DNA of 64,000 nucleotides from Actinomycetaceae bacterium (GCA_030532515.1 JAUNKY010000008.1:1-64000); one strand, 5' to 3'. Counted from the first letter of the stretch, positions 1-8,329 are shown. A program made the numbers and translations. The notes: generated by a model not told the origin, from the letters alone.

Positions 1-80
1 ACAGAACAGACTATTAAAATATTGAACCATCAATAAAATCTGTCCTATAACCCACAAGTGATCTGAAAGTTTAAACTTCT
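1..80. other. Short AT-rich leader of the window, no gene seen
   Basis: AT-rich sequence with no recognisable coding frame or RNA gene. It is the stretch beyond the hairpin that ends the first minus-strand gene and may belong to a gene outside the window. Confidence 0.4.
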
Positions 81-112
81 AAGTGTGCCCCCGGAAAACC
101 GGGGGCACACTT
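81..112. terminator. Strong bidirectional terminator hairpin
   Basis: A perfect 14-bp inverted repeat, AAGTGTGCCCCCGG and its complement, with an AAAA loop and T-rich flanks. It lies just beyond the stop codon of the minus-strand amylase-like gene and should end its transcript; the symmetric A/T flanks would let it work from either side. Confidence 0.85.
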
Positions 113-159
113 TTATAGTCACTAAGACTAGGCGGGCAAAACCGCGTTTAAAACCAACC

Positions 160-1443
160 TCAGCACAGGAACCAAGCACAAGTCCCCGGAGCAACCGCAG
201 TAGCCTGCTTATCAGCGTAAGTCACCTGCAAATCCTCACCCGCAAAAATTACTCGCGCCGCCGGAGAATCCTCTTGCTTAGTAGACTCAGAGCGCACCAG
301 CAACTCATGCTCACCCGGCACATAAACCGGCTCAGCACCCGTATTTAAAACCGTCATAATTGGGCCCGAGGTAAGCACCAAACAATCCTGATTCGCCCAC
401 GGCAAATTAGTTACCACCCCAAAGGCAGAAGTCGCTAACTGATGCTGGCCGCGCATCCGCAAAATTAACGTCGTATGCGCTACCCGAGCTTTCTCAATCT
501 CAGTTTGAGGTGGGAAGGGGCGAATATTGGCGCCCTCGAAAGTAAAATGCCCCCCGCTAAAACCAAACGGCAAATAAATCGCCCCCGGCAACGCCGTAAC
601 CTGCAAACGCATACTTGCCCGGCGCACTTCATCTGCACCATCTTCCCACGAACCAGGGAAGAAATTCACCGACCCCAACGCACGATGCAAACGCAGCAAA
701 GTAGCCCGCCAAGCACAAACACTCCCATGCTGGTCGTGAATCTTAATCTTCGCGCGCACCGCCGCCTCAATCTCAGCCGCCGCAAACCGCGCCCGCTGCA
801 ACCCATCATCACACAGATGATGCAACCAAGTTTCCGCCACATAACGCTGGTAAGCGCCCGGATGCGAAATAGAAGTAGCCGCCCCCAAAATATGATCCTC
901 AGAGAACTCAGCCAACAGGGCAAGCAGGTGACGCGACAAAACCGAAAACTCAGACTCAGGCTTCTCATTAGCCAACGTCAGATCTTCAATCCGCCCCAAA
1001 TCAATCCCATCCGCCCCACAAGTCAACGCAATCTGGGCACGGCGCTCAACAGTCTCAAAATCCCTCTCAAAACCATAAAACGGGACAGCCTCTTCACCGG
1101 TCGGATGCTCTTGATAATCTGCACCGCAAACTCGGACAATAACTTTCAAACCAACCCGGTGCGCCGCCCCAATCAAATCCCGAAGCGGCTGGTCATTAGC
1201 TTCGATATCAATATCCGCCGGCCGGAACAAAAGGGCAGTGAAGCCCATCCGCGCGATGAAAAAGACACAGTCCTCTAGCAGCTTCGCGCCCGTTTCATCA
1301 ATAATCCCAGCTACCTCATTAACCACAGCTTCACGCCACCAAGGAACTCGCCCATTGTGGCGACGCTGTAACAGCTCAGTACGTACATAACCAGGATCTA
1401 ACTGACGATAATACTTCGAAGGCGTCTGCGGGATTTCACTCAT
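160..1443 (-). CDS. Degenerate GH13 alpha-amylase/alpha-glucosidase-like protein (probable pseudoenzyme)
   Basis: The 427-residue protein follows the order of a GH13 alpha-glucosidase TIM barrel. A WWREAV start (residues 35-40) matches the family's WWRDAV opening, VIVRV (101-105) matches strand 3, GADGIDLG (143-150) matches strand 4 (normally DGFRIDV), and TALPGAIYLPFG matches the late LALPGxxxLYQG segment. The residues that do chemistry are missing: the D-x-x-x-NH motif is replaced by RVCGADYQEH, the nucleophile Asp position holds Gly, and the general-acid segment reads LGAAT in place of GEV. It is probably a non-catalytic glucan-binding or structural paralogue. It is transcribed divergently from dgt with a 92-bp gap. 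The ATG at 1443 is the chosen start. The fold assignment is by motif alignment only. Confidence 0.72.
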   Translation of the reverse strand: MSEIPQTPSKYYRQLDPGYVRTELLQRRHNGRVPWWREAVVNEVAGIIDETGAKLLEDCVFFIARMGFTALLFRPADIDIEANDQPLRDLIGAAHRVGLKVIVRVCGADYQEHPTGEEAVPFYGFERDFETVERRAQIALTCGADGIDLGRIEDLTLANEKPESEFSVLSRHLLALLAEFSEDHILGAATSISHPGAYQRYVAETWLHHLCDDGLQRARFAAAEIEAAVRAKIKIHDQHGSVCAWRATLLRLHRALGSVNFFPGSWEDGADEVRRASMRLQVTALPGAIYLPFGFSGGHFTFEGANIRPFPPQTEIEKARVAHTTLILRMRGQHQLATSAFGVVTNLPWANQDCLVLTSGPIMTVLNTGAEPVYVPGEHELLVRSESTKQEDSPAARVIFAGEDLQVTYADKQATAVAPGTCAWFLC

Positions 1444-1535
1444 AACACTATTGTGGACTATTTCTTCCCCGCAATGCGTGAATATCTGTGGATTGGCGTT
1501 TAAGTCTATGAAAAAACCTAGCTAAAATAGAGAGT

Positions 1536-2864
1536 ATGAGTGCACCCCAATACCAGTATTCACAAACGGATCGCGCCCGCTACGTAAGCGGAACCACCGA
1601 AACTTCGGGACGCAGCGACTTTGAAAAAGACCGGGCGCGGATCTTCCACTCGGCCGCATTTCGCCGTCTAGGAGCAAAAACCCAAGTACTGGGACCCATC
1701 AGCGACGACTTCGTGCGCACTCGCCTCACCCACTCATTAGAAGTCGCCCAGGTGGGACGCGCCCTGGCAAATAGCTTAGGGGCCGACCCCGACTTAGTCG
1801 ACGCTGCCTGCCTCTCTCACGACCTGGGACACCCCCCATTTGGACACAACGGTGAACGCGCCCTGGACTCATTAGCCACCGACTGCGGCGGTTTTGAAGG
1901 CAACGCGCAAACATTCCGCCTAGTGGTAAACCTTGAGCCCAAAGTTACCGACGCCCAAGGACTGCCCGCCGGCCTAAACCTAACTCGCGCTACCTTAGAC
2001 GCCATCTGCAAATACCCCTGGGTAAAAGGCGGCGGACCAGATCCCCAAAAGTCTTTAACGAAATACTCGGTTTACGCTGAAGACGCCGCGGTATTCCACT
2101 GGATGCGTAAAGATGCCCTGGTGCAACTTCCCCCTGTAGCCCGCTGTCTGGAAGCACAGATAATGGACCTATCAGACGACATTGCCTACTCAGTACACGA
2201 CATTGAAGACGCAGTGGCGATGGGAAAGTTCCAGCCCCAGAAGTTAGCTGATGACGTAGCGTTTGCGCAGATCGTGGCTGACACCACCGAATGGTACGGG
2301 AACTCAGTTACCGCAGACGATTTAGAAGCAGCCCGCCAGCGGCTATTGAACAGTGGTTTCTGGCTGGCTGACTACGACGGCAGCTATAAGGCCCGCGCCG
2401 GCTTAAAAGATCTAACTTCGGAACTGATCGGGAGGTTCCTAACCGCAACTGAAAACGCTACGCGTGCCCAAGGCCACCACGTTGATGAAGCAGATCTGCT
2501 GTCCTTAGTCCCTGATAGTTTGGCTGCGGAAGGCCTGGGACGCTATGCCTGTGACCTGGTGGTACCGCCCTCGATCCGGGCAGAAATCCAACTGCTCAAA
2601 GGGATTGCCGTGCACTATGTGATGGCGCCGCGGGAAGTTGAACCCCTCTACTTGCAGCAGCGTACCCTGCTGGCTGATCTGGTGGACGTATTGATGCAAA
2701 ACCAGGGGAGGGATTTGGAAGAACCATTTGCGATGCAGTGGCGCGCAGATACTTCTGACGCGAACCGGCTGCGAGCGGTGATTGACCAAGTAGCTTCCCT
2801 CACGGATATTTCGGCAGCGCGCTGGCATGCGCGCCTGTGTGGGTTGTTCTCAGAAACATACTGA
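1536..2864 (+). CDS. dgt: Deoxyguanosinetriphosphate triphosphohydrolase-like protein
   Basis: This HD-superfamily dNTP triphosphohydrolase cleaves dGTP or other dNTPs to deoxynucleoside and triphosphate, helping to set nucleotide pools. The metal-binding HD set is present: H66 in THSLEV, H95-D96 in SHDLGHPPFGHNGE, and a downstream SDDIAYSVHD segment near residue 211. At 442 residues it has the usual length of the actinobacterial form. Directly downstream is dnaG, the standard pairing in actinobacteria, with a 42-bp gap holding the dnaG ribosome site. A TAAAAT hexamer 12 bases before the ATG is a possible -10 element. Which dNTP is preferred cannot be told from sequence. Confidence 0.93.
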   Translation: MSAPQYQYSQTDRARYVSGTTETSGRSDFEKDRARIFHSAAFRRLGAKTQVLGPISDDFVRTRLTHSLEVAQVGRALANSLGADPDLVDAACLSHDLGHPPFGHNGERALDSLATDCGGFEGNAQTFRLVVNLEPKVTDAQGLPAGLNLTRATLDAICKYPWVKGGGPDPQKSLTKYSVYAEDAAVFHWMRKDALVQLPPVARCLEAQIMDLSDDIAYSVHDIEDAVAMGKFQPQKLADDVAFAQIVADTTEWYGNSVTADDLEAARQRLLNSGFWLADYDGSYKARAGLKDLTSELIGRFLTATENATRAQGHHVDEADLLSLVPDSLAAEGLGRYACDLVVPPSIRAEIQLLKGIAVHYVMAPREVEPLYLQQRTLLADLVDVLMQNQGRDLEEPFAMQWRADTSDANRLRAVIDQVASLTDISAARWHARLCGLFSETY

Positions 2865-2906
2865 GCTTTGCGTATTTTGGAATAAGCTAAGAAAGGAGGG
2901 GCAAGT

Positions 2907-4922
2907 ATGGCTGGTTTGATTATTAAAGCTGACATCGAAAAGGTTAAAGACGTCGTCGATTTAGAAGAAATCGTCTCTAACTACGTGACTTTACGTCCGG
3001 CCGGCATCAATACTTTTAAAGGCCTTTGCCCCTTCCACGATGAGAATACTCCGTCTTTTAACGTCAATACGGCGCGTGGCTTCTGGCATTGCTTCGGCTG
3101 CGGAGAAGGTGGCGACGCAATCAGTTTCTTACAGAAAATCGATCATCTTTCTTTCACTGACGCAGTTGAGCACCTGGCACAAAAGTACGGGATTACGCTG
3201 CGTTACGAAGACGGGCAGCGTCCTGCCGATGACTATGGGAAGCGACAGCGACTGCTGGATATGCACCGGGTGGCCGAACAGTTTTATCGCGAGCAGTTAG
3301 AGACTCCGGCGGCGGCTTTGGGCGTGCAGTTTTTGAAAGAACGCGGGTTTAACCGCGAAGCATGCGCGCATTTTGGGGTGGGTTTTGCCCCGCCGGGCTG
3401 GAACAACTTAGCGAATTTCCTGCGTGCACAGGGCTTTACTGACAATGAGTTGATTGTCGGGGGGCTGGCAACGGCAGGGACCCGCGGCCTTTACGATCGG
3501 TTCCGCGGGCGCCTTATGTGGCCCATTCGAGATTTGACGGGGGCAACGATTGGCTTTGGGGCGCGGCGGATTATGCCCGATGACCAGGGCCCGAAATATC
3601 TAAATACCCCGGAAACACCGATTTACCACAAGTCGAAGGTGCTCTATGGCTTGGATTTAGCCAAACGTTCGATTGCTTCTAAGCGTCAGGTAGTGGTTGT
3701 AGAAGGCTATACGGATGTGATGGCCGCTCATTTAGCGGGGATTGATACAGCGGTTGCCTCTTGCGGTACGGCATTTGGATCGGATCATGTGAAGATTATT
3801 CGCCGGCTTTTAGGAGATATGGCGGATCCTTCGGTGGGCTTGCAGCTAGCTTCCGGGCAGTCTCGGGGCGGGGAAGTGATTTTCACTTTCGATGGTGATG
3901 CGGCTGGGCAAAAGGCGGCTTTGAAAGCCTATGGTGAGGATCAGCACTTTGCACTGCAAACGTTTGTGGCGGTGGAAAAGCGCGGAATGGATCCTTGTGA
4001 ACTGCGGATTGCCGAGGGTAATGAGGCGGTTGTTAGGTTGATTAAGTCGCGGATTCCACTATTTGAGTTCGTGCTGCGCACAACCTTAGCGGCCGTGGAT
4101 TTGTCGACTCCGGAAGGGCGCGTCGCTGGGTTGCGAGCTACGGCTCCGGTAGTTGCGTCGATTCGCGATAAGGCTTTGCAAAAAGAATATGTGCGCTTGC
4201 TTTCGGGTTGGCTGGGGATGGATGCAGCTGACATTGGCAGGGAAGTGCAGCGAGCAGCCCGGCAAAAGACGGCGGTTGCTCCAGAGCTGGCAGTTAACCA
4301 GCCGGTTGCGCCGCAAACAGTTGTGGCAGTTTCCGAGGGCGGGGCACAAACGCCTCAAACAGTGACTGAACTTTCTTATGGGGATACGCGAAGCGCCCGG
4401 TTTAAGCTAGAGTCGCAGGCATTAGCCTCAGTATTGCAACGTCCTTTTGACTGCTTGGGTACTGGGTTTGATGAACTTGATCTGCAGACATTTGGGTCTG
4501 CGGCATTCCAAGCGGTGCACCAGTTAATCCAATCAGGTGGGGGACTGGGGCGCTATGAGGTGCACCTGCAGGCAGCTGAACGCGCGTTTGCCCAGCAGGA
4601 AGTAGCGATTAATAAGTCTACTGAGGGATGGAATCGAGAGCTCTTTGAACGGGCCAGTGAGCCGGTGCGCAAGGTGCTACATGCTTTGTTGGTAACGGCA
4701 CTTCCCCAGGACGATTCTGAGAAGTTAAGCGCCTATGCGCGGTCAGTGACGATTAGCTTGGTGCAGACTTCGGTGGGACGCGCTATTGAGCAATTGCGGT
4801 TTGAGATTGGGCGTTTAGAAGCTGCAGGTGAGGATACGGCTGGACATTTTCGGAAGATGCTGGCGTTGGAAGAACGCCGCCGTGCGTTAGATGAGGCAGC
4901 GACCGGAGCGTCAAGCTATTAA
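2907..4922 (+). CDS. dnaG: DNA primase DnaG
   Basis: Primase makes the RNA primers for replication and works with the replicative helicase DnaB. The N-terminal CHC2 zinc finger is complete (C41, H44, C62, C65). The TOPRIM core follows, with VVVVEGYTDVMAAH near residue 263 and the acidic FTFDGDAAGQ segment. The C-terminal part is the less conserved helicase-interaction region. The protein is 671 residues. The ATG at 2907 is preceded by a strong GAAAGGAGGGG ribosome site. It follows dgt and is probably co-transcribed with it. Its stop is followed within 30 bases by the first triplicate palindrome array. Confidence 0.97.
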   Translation: MAGLIIKADIEKVKDVVDLEEIVSNYVTLRPAGINTFKGLCPFHDENTPSFNVNTARGFWHCFGCGEGGDAISFLQKIDHLSFTDAVEHLAQKYGITLRYEDGQRPADDYGKRQRLLDMHRVAEQFYREQLETPAAALGVQFLKERGFNREACAHFGVGFAPPGWNNLANFLRAQGFTDNELIVGGLATAGTRGLYDRFRGRLMWPIRDLTGATIGFGARRIMPDDQGPKYLNTPETPIYHKSKVLYGLDLAKRSIASKRQVVVVEGYTDVMAAHLAGIDTAVASCGTAFGSDHVKIIRRLLGDMADPSVGLQLASGQSRGGEVIFTFDGDAAGQKAALKAYGEDQHFALQTFVAVEKRGMDPCELRIAEGNEAVVRLIKSRIPLFEFVLRTTLAAVDLSTPEGRVAGLRATAPVVASIRDKALQKEYVRLLSGWLGMDAADIGREVQRAARQKTAVAPELAVNQPVAPQTVVAVSEGGAQTPQTVTELSYGDTRSARFKLESQALASVLQRPFDCLGTGFDELDLQTFGSAAFQAVHQLIQSGGGLGRYEVHLQAAERAFAQQEVAINKSTEGWNRELFERASEPVRKVLHALLVTALPQDDSEKLSAYARSVTISLVQTSVGRAIEQLRFEIGRLEAAGEDTAGHFRKMLALEERRRALDEAATGASSY

Positions 4923-4949
4923 CAGGTCTTACTAGCGGATTAAAAGCCC

Positions 4950-5087
4950 AATTCGCATACGAAAGCGGTTTCCCGTGCGAATTTAGCCTTGTGACCCTGC
5001 CAATTCGCATACGAAAGCGATTTCCCGTGCGAATTTAGCCTCGTGACCCCGCCAATTCGCATACGAAAGCCGTTTCCCGTGCGAATT
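4950..5087. repeat. Triplicate palindrome array 1 (52-bp period)
   Basis: Three copies of a 34-base palindromic unit start at 4950, 5002 and 5054, exactly 52 bp apart. Each unit has AATTCGCA and TGCGAATT arms flanking a second small stem (GAAA/TTTC) with a variable GCGG, GCGA or GCCG tetraloop. The two 18-base linkers are nearly identical. The outer stems are invariant; the changes fall in the loop and linkers. The array lies between dnaG and a terminator. Confidence 0.9.
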
Positions 5088-5088
5088 G

Positions 5089-5126
5089 AGTTTGTGGGTG
5101 CTTGGAGAACCAAACACCCACAAACT
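5089..5126. terminator. Bidirectional terminator between dnaG and the surface-protein gene
   Basis: A perfect 12-bp stem, AGTTTGTGGGTG with CACCCACAAACT, around a 14-base loop. It separates two convergent genes and abuts the third palindrome of array 1. Confidence 0.75.
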
Positions 5127-5175
5127 TTATGCGATTAGGAAGAGCTTTTGAGTCTTAAAATCGTTTCAACTCGGC

Positions 5176-6954
5176 TCACTCCGCGTGACGCGGACGCATC
5201 CGCAGTGCGAAACCGAAGACACCCAGACCTACACCCAAGATCAAGAGCGGAATAGTCATCGAATTAGCACCGGTAGCTGCCAAGCCAGTAAGCCCAGCTG
5301 CACGCAAATCGGCTTCAGTTGGAGTACAAGGCTTACCCTGCGCATCCTTCCAAACGCGCTTTGCGCCAGCCTTTGCTACTTCAGAACCGATATCGAAGTG
5401 GCCGTCACGTGCGCCGTTACCAGCACCAACTTGGAAGAAGAGAACATCGGTACCGGAAACCTGCGTGCCATCTTTCAAAGTAGCGGTCTGAGTGATACCG
5501 ACTCGGTACACACCAGGCGCTGAGAAGACCCAGTTCGGGTGCACGTGAGTATTCTTAGGAATGGTGACAGAGCCGCTCCCCGTATTACCATTCGCAGAGA
5601 ACCACTTCTGACCAACCAAGGTACCAAAGTTACCGGAAGTAAACACTTCCATTGCACCAGGTCCAGAGAAAGAAGACAGCGTCCAGGTAACTTCACCAGT
5701 CGTTTCATTGATAATGGTGTCGCTCATGGTATTAGCACCCACCCAAGGAACACCCTTTTGCTGGGTGGAACCGATCATCCAAACCTTAGTGCCCGCAGGA
5801 ATAGAACCAATGGCCTGAGGAAGCTTAGCCACCCCTGGTTCGCCAATGGTGAAGCTGATTTCATTAAAGTTGTACCACTTAGAAGGAGACTGGCGGTCGT
5901 CCTTTACCTTTGGAACAATCGTGAGGCTACCTTGACCGCCCTCGAAAGAAGCGAAACAGGTAGGAGCCCCCAGGAAAGTCTTAACTGCGCCGGAAACTGA
6001 ACCCGTGATCCCAGAAGTGCCTGGCGTGCCGGACCCCGCCAGTGGGGAATTTGGCTTGTTCAGCTTTTGATCCGGCTTACCGGCAGGCTTGGTGCCGTCT
6101 GCTCCGGCAGAACCCTCAGCCTGACCAGGCTTCTGGTCCTTACCTGGTTCTTGATCCTTACCGGGTTCAGGGTTCATTGGATCTCCGGGAACCTTGTTAG
6201 GGTCTGTTGGCTGGGTGGCACCCGCATTATTTCCATCACCTGCGGCGTTGTCAGGGGTAGCGAATGGGTCGGAAGTATCTGCCAAACCAGCAGCTCCAAC
6301 TAAGAAGGTATAGACCTTAGGAGCAGAAACTGCCCGTACCTTTTCAGCCACAAGTGGGTTAGCTGCCAGGTCGTCAGTAGTGGTGGTTTCGACAGCTTCA
6401 ACCTGCAGCTTGTACTTACCGGGAGCATCAAAAGCCAAATGTGCCAAGTTATCGCCAAAACCGTTAACTGGTAAAACCGCGCCCTTAGTCAGCTCGGCCT
6501 GCTTGGTGTTCAAAACTGGGTTAAAGGTTTGGTCGTTTTGCCCAGCACCTAAGAAGACCTTGCCCGGGCCAGCTACCCGAGTTACGCGCAGGCCAGTGTT
6601 AGGGAAACGATCAGCGGCATTTTCACCGTCTTTAGTAATGAAGTCGTCAGAGAAAAGTGGCTGGAAGTAAGCAGCTTTTCCAACACCGGCGAAACCAGCA
6701 GTCTTATCAGAAAGAGAAGTTTCTGGAAGGGTGAACTCAACGGTATTGGGCTCAACGACTGCCTCTCCATTATTGGCCATCAGGTTTAGGCCACTTGCGG
6801 TGTAAGTTAGGTGGAAAACGTGCGCGTCTTCAACGGCTACACGGGTTGCCTCTTCAGCCAGAGCCAGAGGGGAAACGAAACCAGTTACGGCCAGAGCGGC
6901 TGCGCTTAGGGCAGCAACTTGTGCACCGGTTTTGCGGTATTTTGCAAGGATCAT
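5176..6954 (-). CDS. Sortase-anchored surface protein with choice-of-anchor M type domains
   Basis: An exported cell-wall protein of 592 residues. The signal peptide (about residues 1-33, MILAKYRKTG onward) ends in ALA before EE. Two regions resemble the actinobacterial surface-anchored repeat domain: an N-terminal HVFHLTYTASGL segment and a C-terminal HVHPNWVFSAPGVYRV segment. They are joined by a Pro/Gly/Lys/Asp-rich linker (EPGKDQEPGKDQKPGQ) that could span the cell wall. The C-terminus has LAATG, a hydrophobic helix and RMRPRH, a sortase E-type signal. The family is often linked to zinc or manganese ABC transporters, but none is adjacent. The ATG at 6954 gives a proper signal peptide; the longer TTG start at 6993 would begin inside the operator. 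A Fur/Zur-like palindrome 24 bp upstream suggests metal control. Confidence 0.82.
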   Translation of the reverse strand: MILAKYRKTGAQVAALSAAALAVTGFVSPLALAEEATRVAVEDAHVFHLTYTASGLNLMANNGEAVVEPNTVEFTLPETSLSDKTAGFAGVGKAAYFQPLFSDDFITKDGENAADRFPNTGLRVTRVAGPGKVFLGAGQNDQTFNPVLNTKQAELTKGAVLPVNGFGDNLAHLAFDAPGKYKLQVEAVETTTTDDLAANPLVAEKVRAVSAPKVYTFLVGAAGLADTSDPFATPDNAAGDGNNAGATQPTDPNKVPGDPMNPEPGKDQEPGKDQKPGQAEGSAGADGTKPAGKPDQKLNKPNSPLAGSGTPGTSGITGSVSGAVKTFLGAPTCFASFEGGQGSLTIVPKVKDDRQSPSKWYNFNEISFTIGEPGVAKLPQAIGSIPAGTKVWMIGSTQQKGVPWVGANTMSDTIINETTGEVTWTLSSFSGPGAMEVFTSGNFGTLVGQKWFSANGNTGSGSVTIPKNTHVHPNWVFSAPGVYRVGITQTATLKDGTQVSGTDVLFFQVGAGNGARDGHFDIGSEVAKAGAKRVWKDAQGKPCTPTEADLRAAGLTGLAATGANSMTIPLLILGVGLGVFGFALRMRPRHAE

Positions 6955-6977
6955 TACAGCATCTCTCTTATCGTTAA

Positions 6978-6992
6978 TGATAACTATTATCA
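6978..6992 (-). promoter_or_regulatory. Fur/Zur-type metal-repressor operator
   Basis: TGATAACTATTATCA is a 6-3-6 perfect inverted repeat. It fits the 7-1-7 Fur-family consensus TGATAATnATTATCA at 14 of 15 positions. It lies 24 bp upstream of the surface-protein ATG. Because the encoded protein family is linked to zinc/manganese uptake, Zur is the likelier regulator; this is inference. Confidence 0.6.
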
Positions 6993-7032
6993 ATAGTAGA
7001 GGTTGCGTTTAAAATATGCAAAGAAAAACAAA

Positions 7033-7089
7033 ACGTGGCACTTCCAAGTTTTCCCAACAAATGACAGGGGAAACCTAAAAGTGCCACGT
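7033..7089. terminator. Long terminator-like hairpin downstream of the tRNA
   Basis: An 11-bp perfect outer stem, ACGTGGCACTT with AAGTGCCACGT, encloses a second partial stem (GTTTTCCC with GGGGAAAC). It lies just downstream of the minus-strand tRNA and upstream of the surface-protein gene, so it should end the tRNA transcript. Confidence 0.65.
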
Positions 7090-7111
7090 AGTGAAACATC
7101 TAACGAAACTG

Positions 7112-7185
7112 TGCCCCGAGCAGGACTTGAACCCGCGACCGATGGATTATGAGTCCACTGCTCTAACCGACTGAGCTATCGGGGC
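7112..7185 (-). tRNA. tRNA with CAU anticodon (probably tRNA-Ile2, otherwise elongator tRNA-Met)
   Basis: The minus strand folds as a full cloverleaf: acceptor GCCCCGA/TCGGGGC, D-arm AGCTCAGTCGGTTAGAGC, anticodon arm GGACTCATAATCC with CAT, and T-arm GCGGGTTCAAGTCCTGC. Discriminator A is at 7112 and no CCA is encoded. The anticodon stem resembles Escherichia coli ileX (GACTCATAATC), and positions 4 and 5 are both C, as in lysidine-modified tRNA-Ile2 rather than elongator Met. The amino-acid identity is therefore an inference. Confidence 0.93.
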
Positions 7186-7257
7186 GAAACTCATAGTGAA
7201 GTTTCACTTTCCTAAGTATGGCAACTATTAATTCTCTTTTCAACTAAGCTTAAGGGT

Positions 7258-7797
7258 GTGAAGCTATTAAAAAACCTCTTTCAAAAACCAACTATCAACA
7301 TGGAAAAGCTGGGTATTTCGGCGGCGGATATGGCAGCCCTGGCGCTGAAACCACATGAGATTCAGCGTATCGCCACGCTGGGGGAAGCCGGGGAAAAATA
7401 TTTCATCGCTGACCGAGGCTTGCTGCGACTTAAAGAAGGAACAGTGGAGCAGCTCTGTGATTGGTTTGAAATTCAACAGGCAATCTGGGCAGGGGAATCA
7501 AAAAGGTTGGTAATTCGTTGGGTGGATCCGCAACGCACCCCGCTTACGCTTCACCTAGCAGAGCATGAGCAGACTAGTTTTATGCGGCTTTTCGATGAAA
7601 AGGTTGCTCAGACAATCGTCTTAACGATGCGGCGAAAAGCCGAAAATGGCACGAATTTGATTGGCACGATTCGCCGGCGCGGCGACGGGAAGCTATTTTC
7701 GGCTCTAGTTGCAGATGGGCCACTGGATCCGGCTGCTAAGAAGTTGGGGATTGAGCTGGAAAAGAACCTTCGCGACGCGGTTGGGTTGGCAGATTAA
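7258..7797 (+). CDS. Conserved hypothetical protein, possibly PH-like beta-barrel
   Basis: A 179-residue soluble protein with no signal peptide or membrane segment. The middle (residues about 37-60) reads as alternating beta strands, RIATLGEAGEKYFIADRGLLRL, followed by WFEIQQAIWAGE. This resembles bacterial PH-like domains, and a helical C-terminal segment follows (about 150-179). The GTG at 7258 begins a basic leader; an ATG at 7300 is an alternative start. It stands alone between two tRNA genes. No function can be assigned. Confidence 0.7.
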   Translation: MKLLKNLFQKPTINMEKLGISAADMAALALKPHEIQRIATLGEAGEKYFIADRGLLRLKEGTVEQLCDWFEIQQAIWAGESKRLVIRWVDPQRTPLTLHLAEHEQTSFMRLFDEKVAQTIVLTMRRKAENGTNLIGTIRRRGDGKLFSALVADGPLDPAAKKLGIELEKNLRDAVGLAD

Positions 7798-7958
7798 GTA
7801 CTTTAACCGACGATAGTGGCGAGCGTCACTTAGGGGTTTTCTCTTCTCGAGGGCGGTAGACCCACTTAAAACCGCCAGAATCAAGCAAAAATCCCAGCTG
7901 TAACGCTTAATTTGGAATCAGGTGCGAAACCCTGCTAAAGTATTATCTGTTGAAGCAA

Positions 7959-8033
7959 TCCCGCGTAGCTCAATGGCAGAGCGTCCGACTGTTAATCGGC
8001 AGGTTGCTGGTTCGAGTCCAGCCGTGGGAGCCA
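7959..8033 (+). tRNA. tRNA-Asn (GUU anticodon)
   Basis: A full cloverleaf: acceptor TCCCGCG/CGTGGGA, D-arm, anticodon arm CGACTGTTAATCG with GTT, T-arm CTGGTTCGAGTCCAG, discriminator G and encoded CCA at 8031-8033. A terminator hairpin follows three bases later. Confidence 0.97.
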
Positions 8034-8036
8034 GAA

Positions 8037-8071
8037 AAATCCCGCCTCAGACGAGGCGGGATTTCTTTTTA
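8037..8071 (+). terminator. Terminator of tRNA-Asn
   Basis: AATCCCGCCTC and GAGGCGGGATT form an 11-bp stem with an AGAC loop, followed by a T-rich run (TTCTTTTT). A typical intrinsic terminator. Confidence 0.9.
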
Positions 8072-8083
8072 TACATTGGAATC

Positions 8084-8095
8084 CGCCCTCGGAAT
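8084..8095 (+). repeat. Dispersed CGCCCTCGGRAW motif (12-base core), intergenic copy
   Basis: CGCCCTCGGAAT, preceded by C, between the tRNA-Asn terminator and array 2. It is one of about ten core matches in the window; the others are listed in the findings. Confidence 0.6.
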
Positions 8096-8133
8096 CTAAA
8101 TCAGAAAATTCCGTGCCCCGCTATCTCTATTTC

Positions 8134-8329
8134 AATGCGGGAGTTGGCGTTCCCGCATGGGTGGGGAAGGGGACAAAGCTGACATTTGAGTGCGATTTCT
8201 GTCTGATTTTAATGCGGGAGTTGGCGTTCCCGCATGGGTGGGGAAGGGGACAAAGCTGACATTTGAGTGCGATTTCTGTCTGATTTTAATGCGGGAGTTG
8301 GCGTTCCCGCATGGGTGGGGAAGGGGACA
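8134..8329. repeat. Triplicate palindrome array 2 (77-bp period)
   Basis: Three copies of ATGCGGGAG-TTGGCG-TTCCCGCAT plus TGGGGAAGGGGACA start at 8134, 8211 and 8288, exactly 77 bp apart. The two full units (including the AAGCTGACATTTGAG linker) are identical; the third ends after GGGGACA. Each copy forms an 8-bp hairpin. The last copy ends 35 bp before the ATG of the ABC ATPase gene, so the array occupies its promoter region. Confidence 0.93.

Noticed and set aside
7922..8182. An open frame covering tRNA-Asn and the first repeats
   Set aside because: It overlaps a clear tRNA and terminator on the same strand and encodes no known motif.
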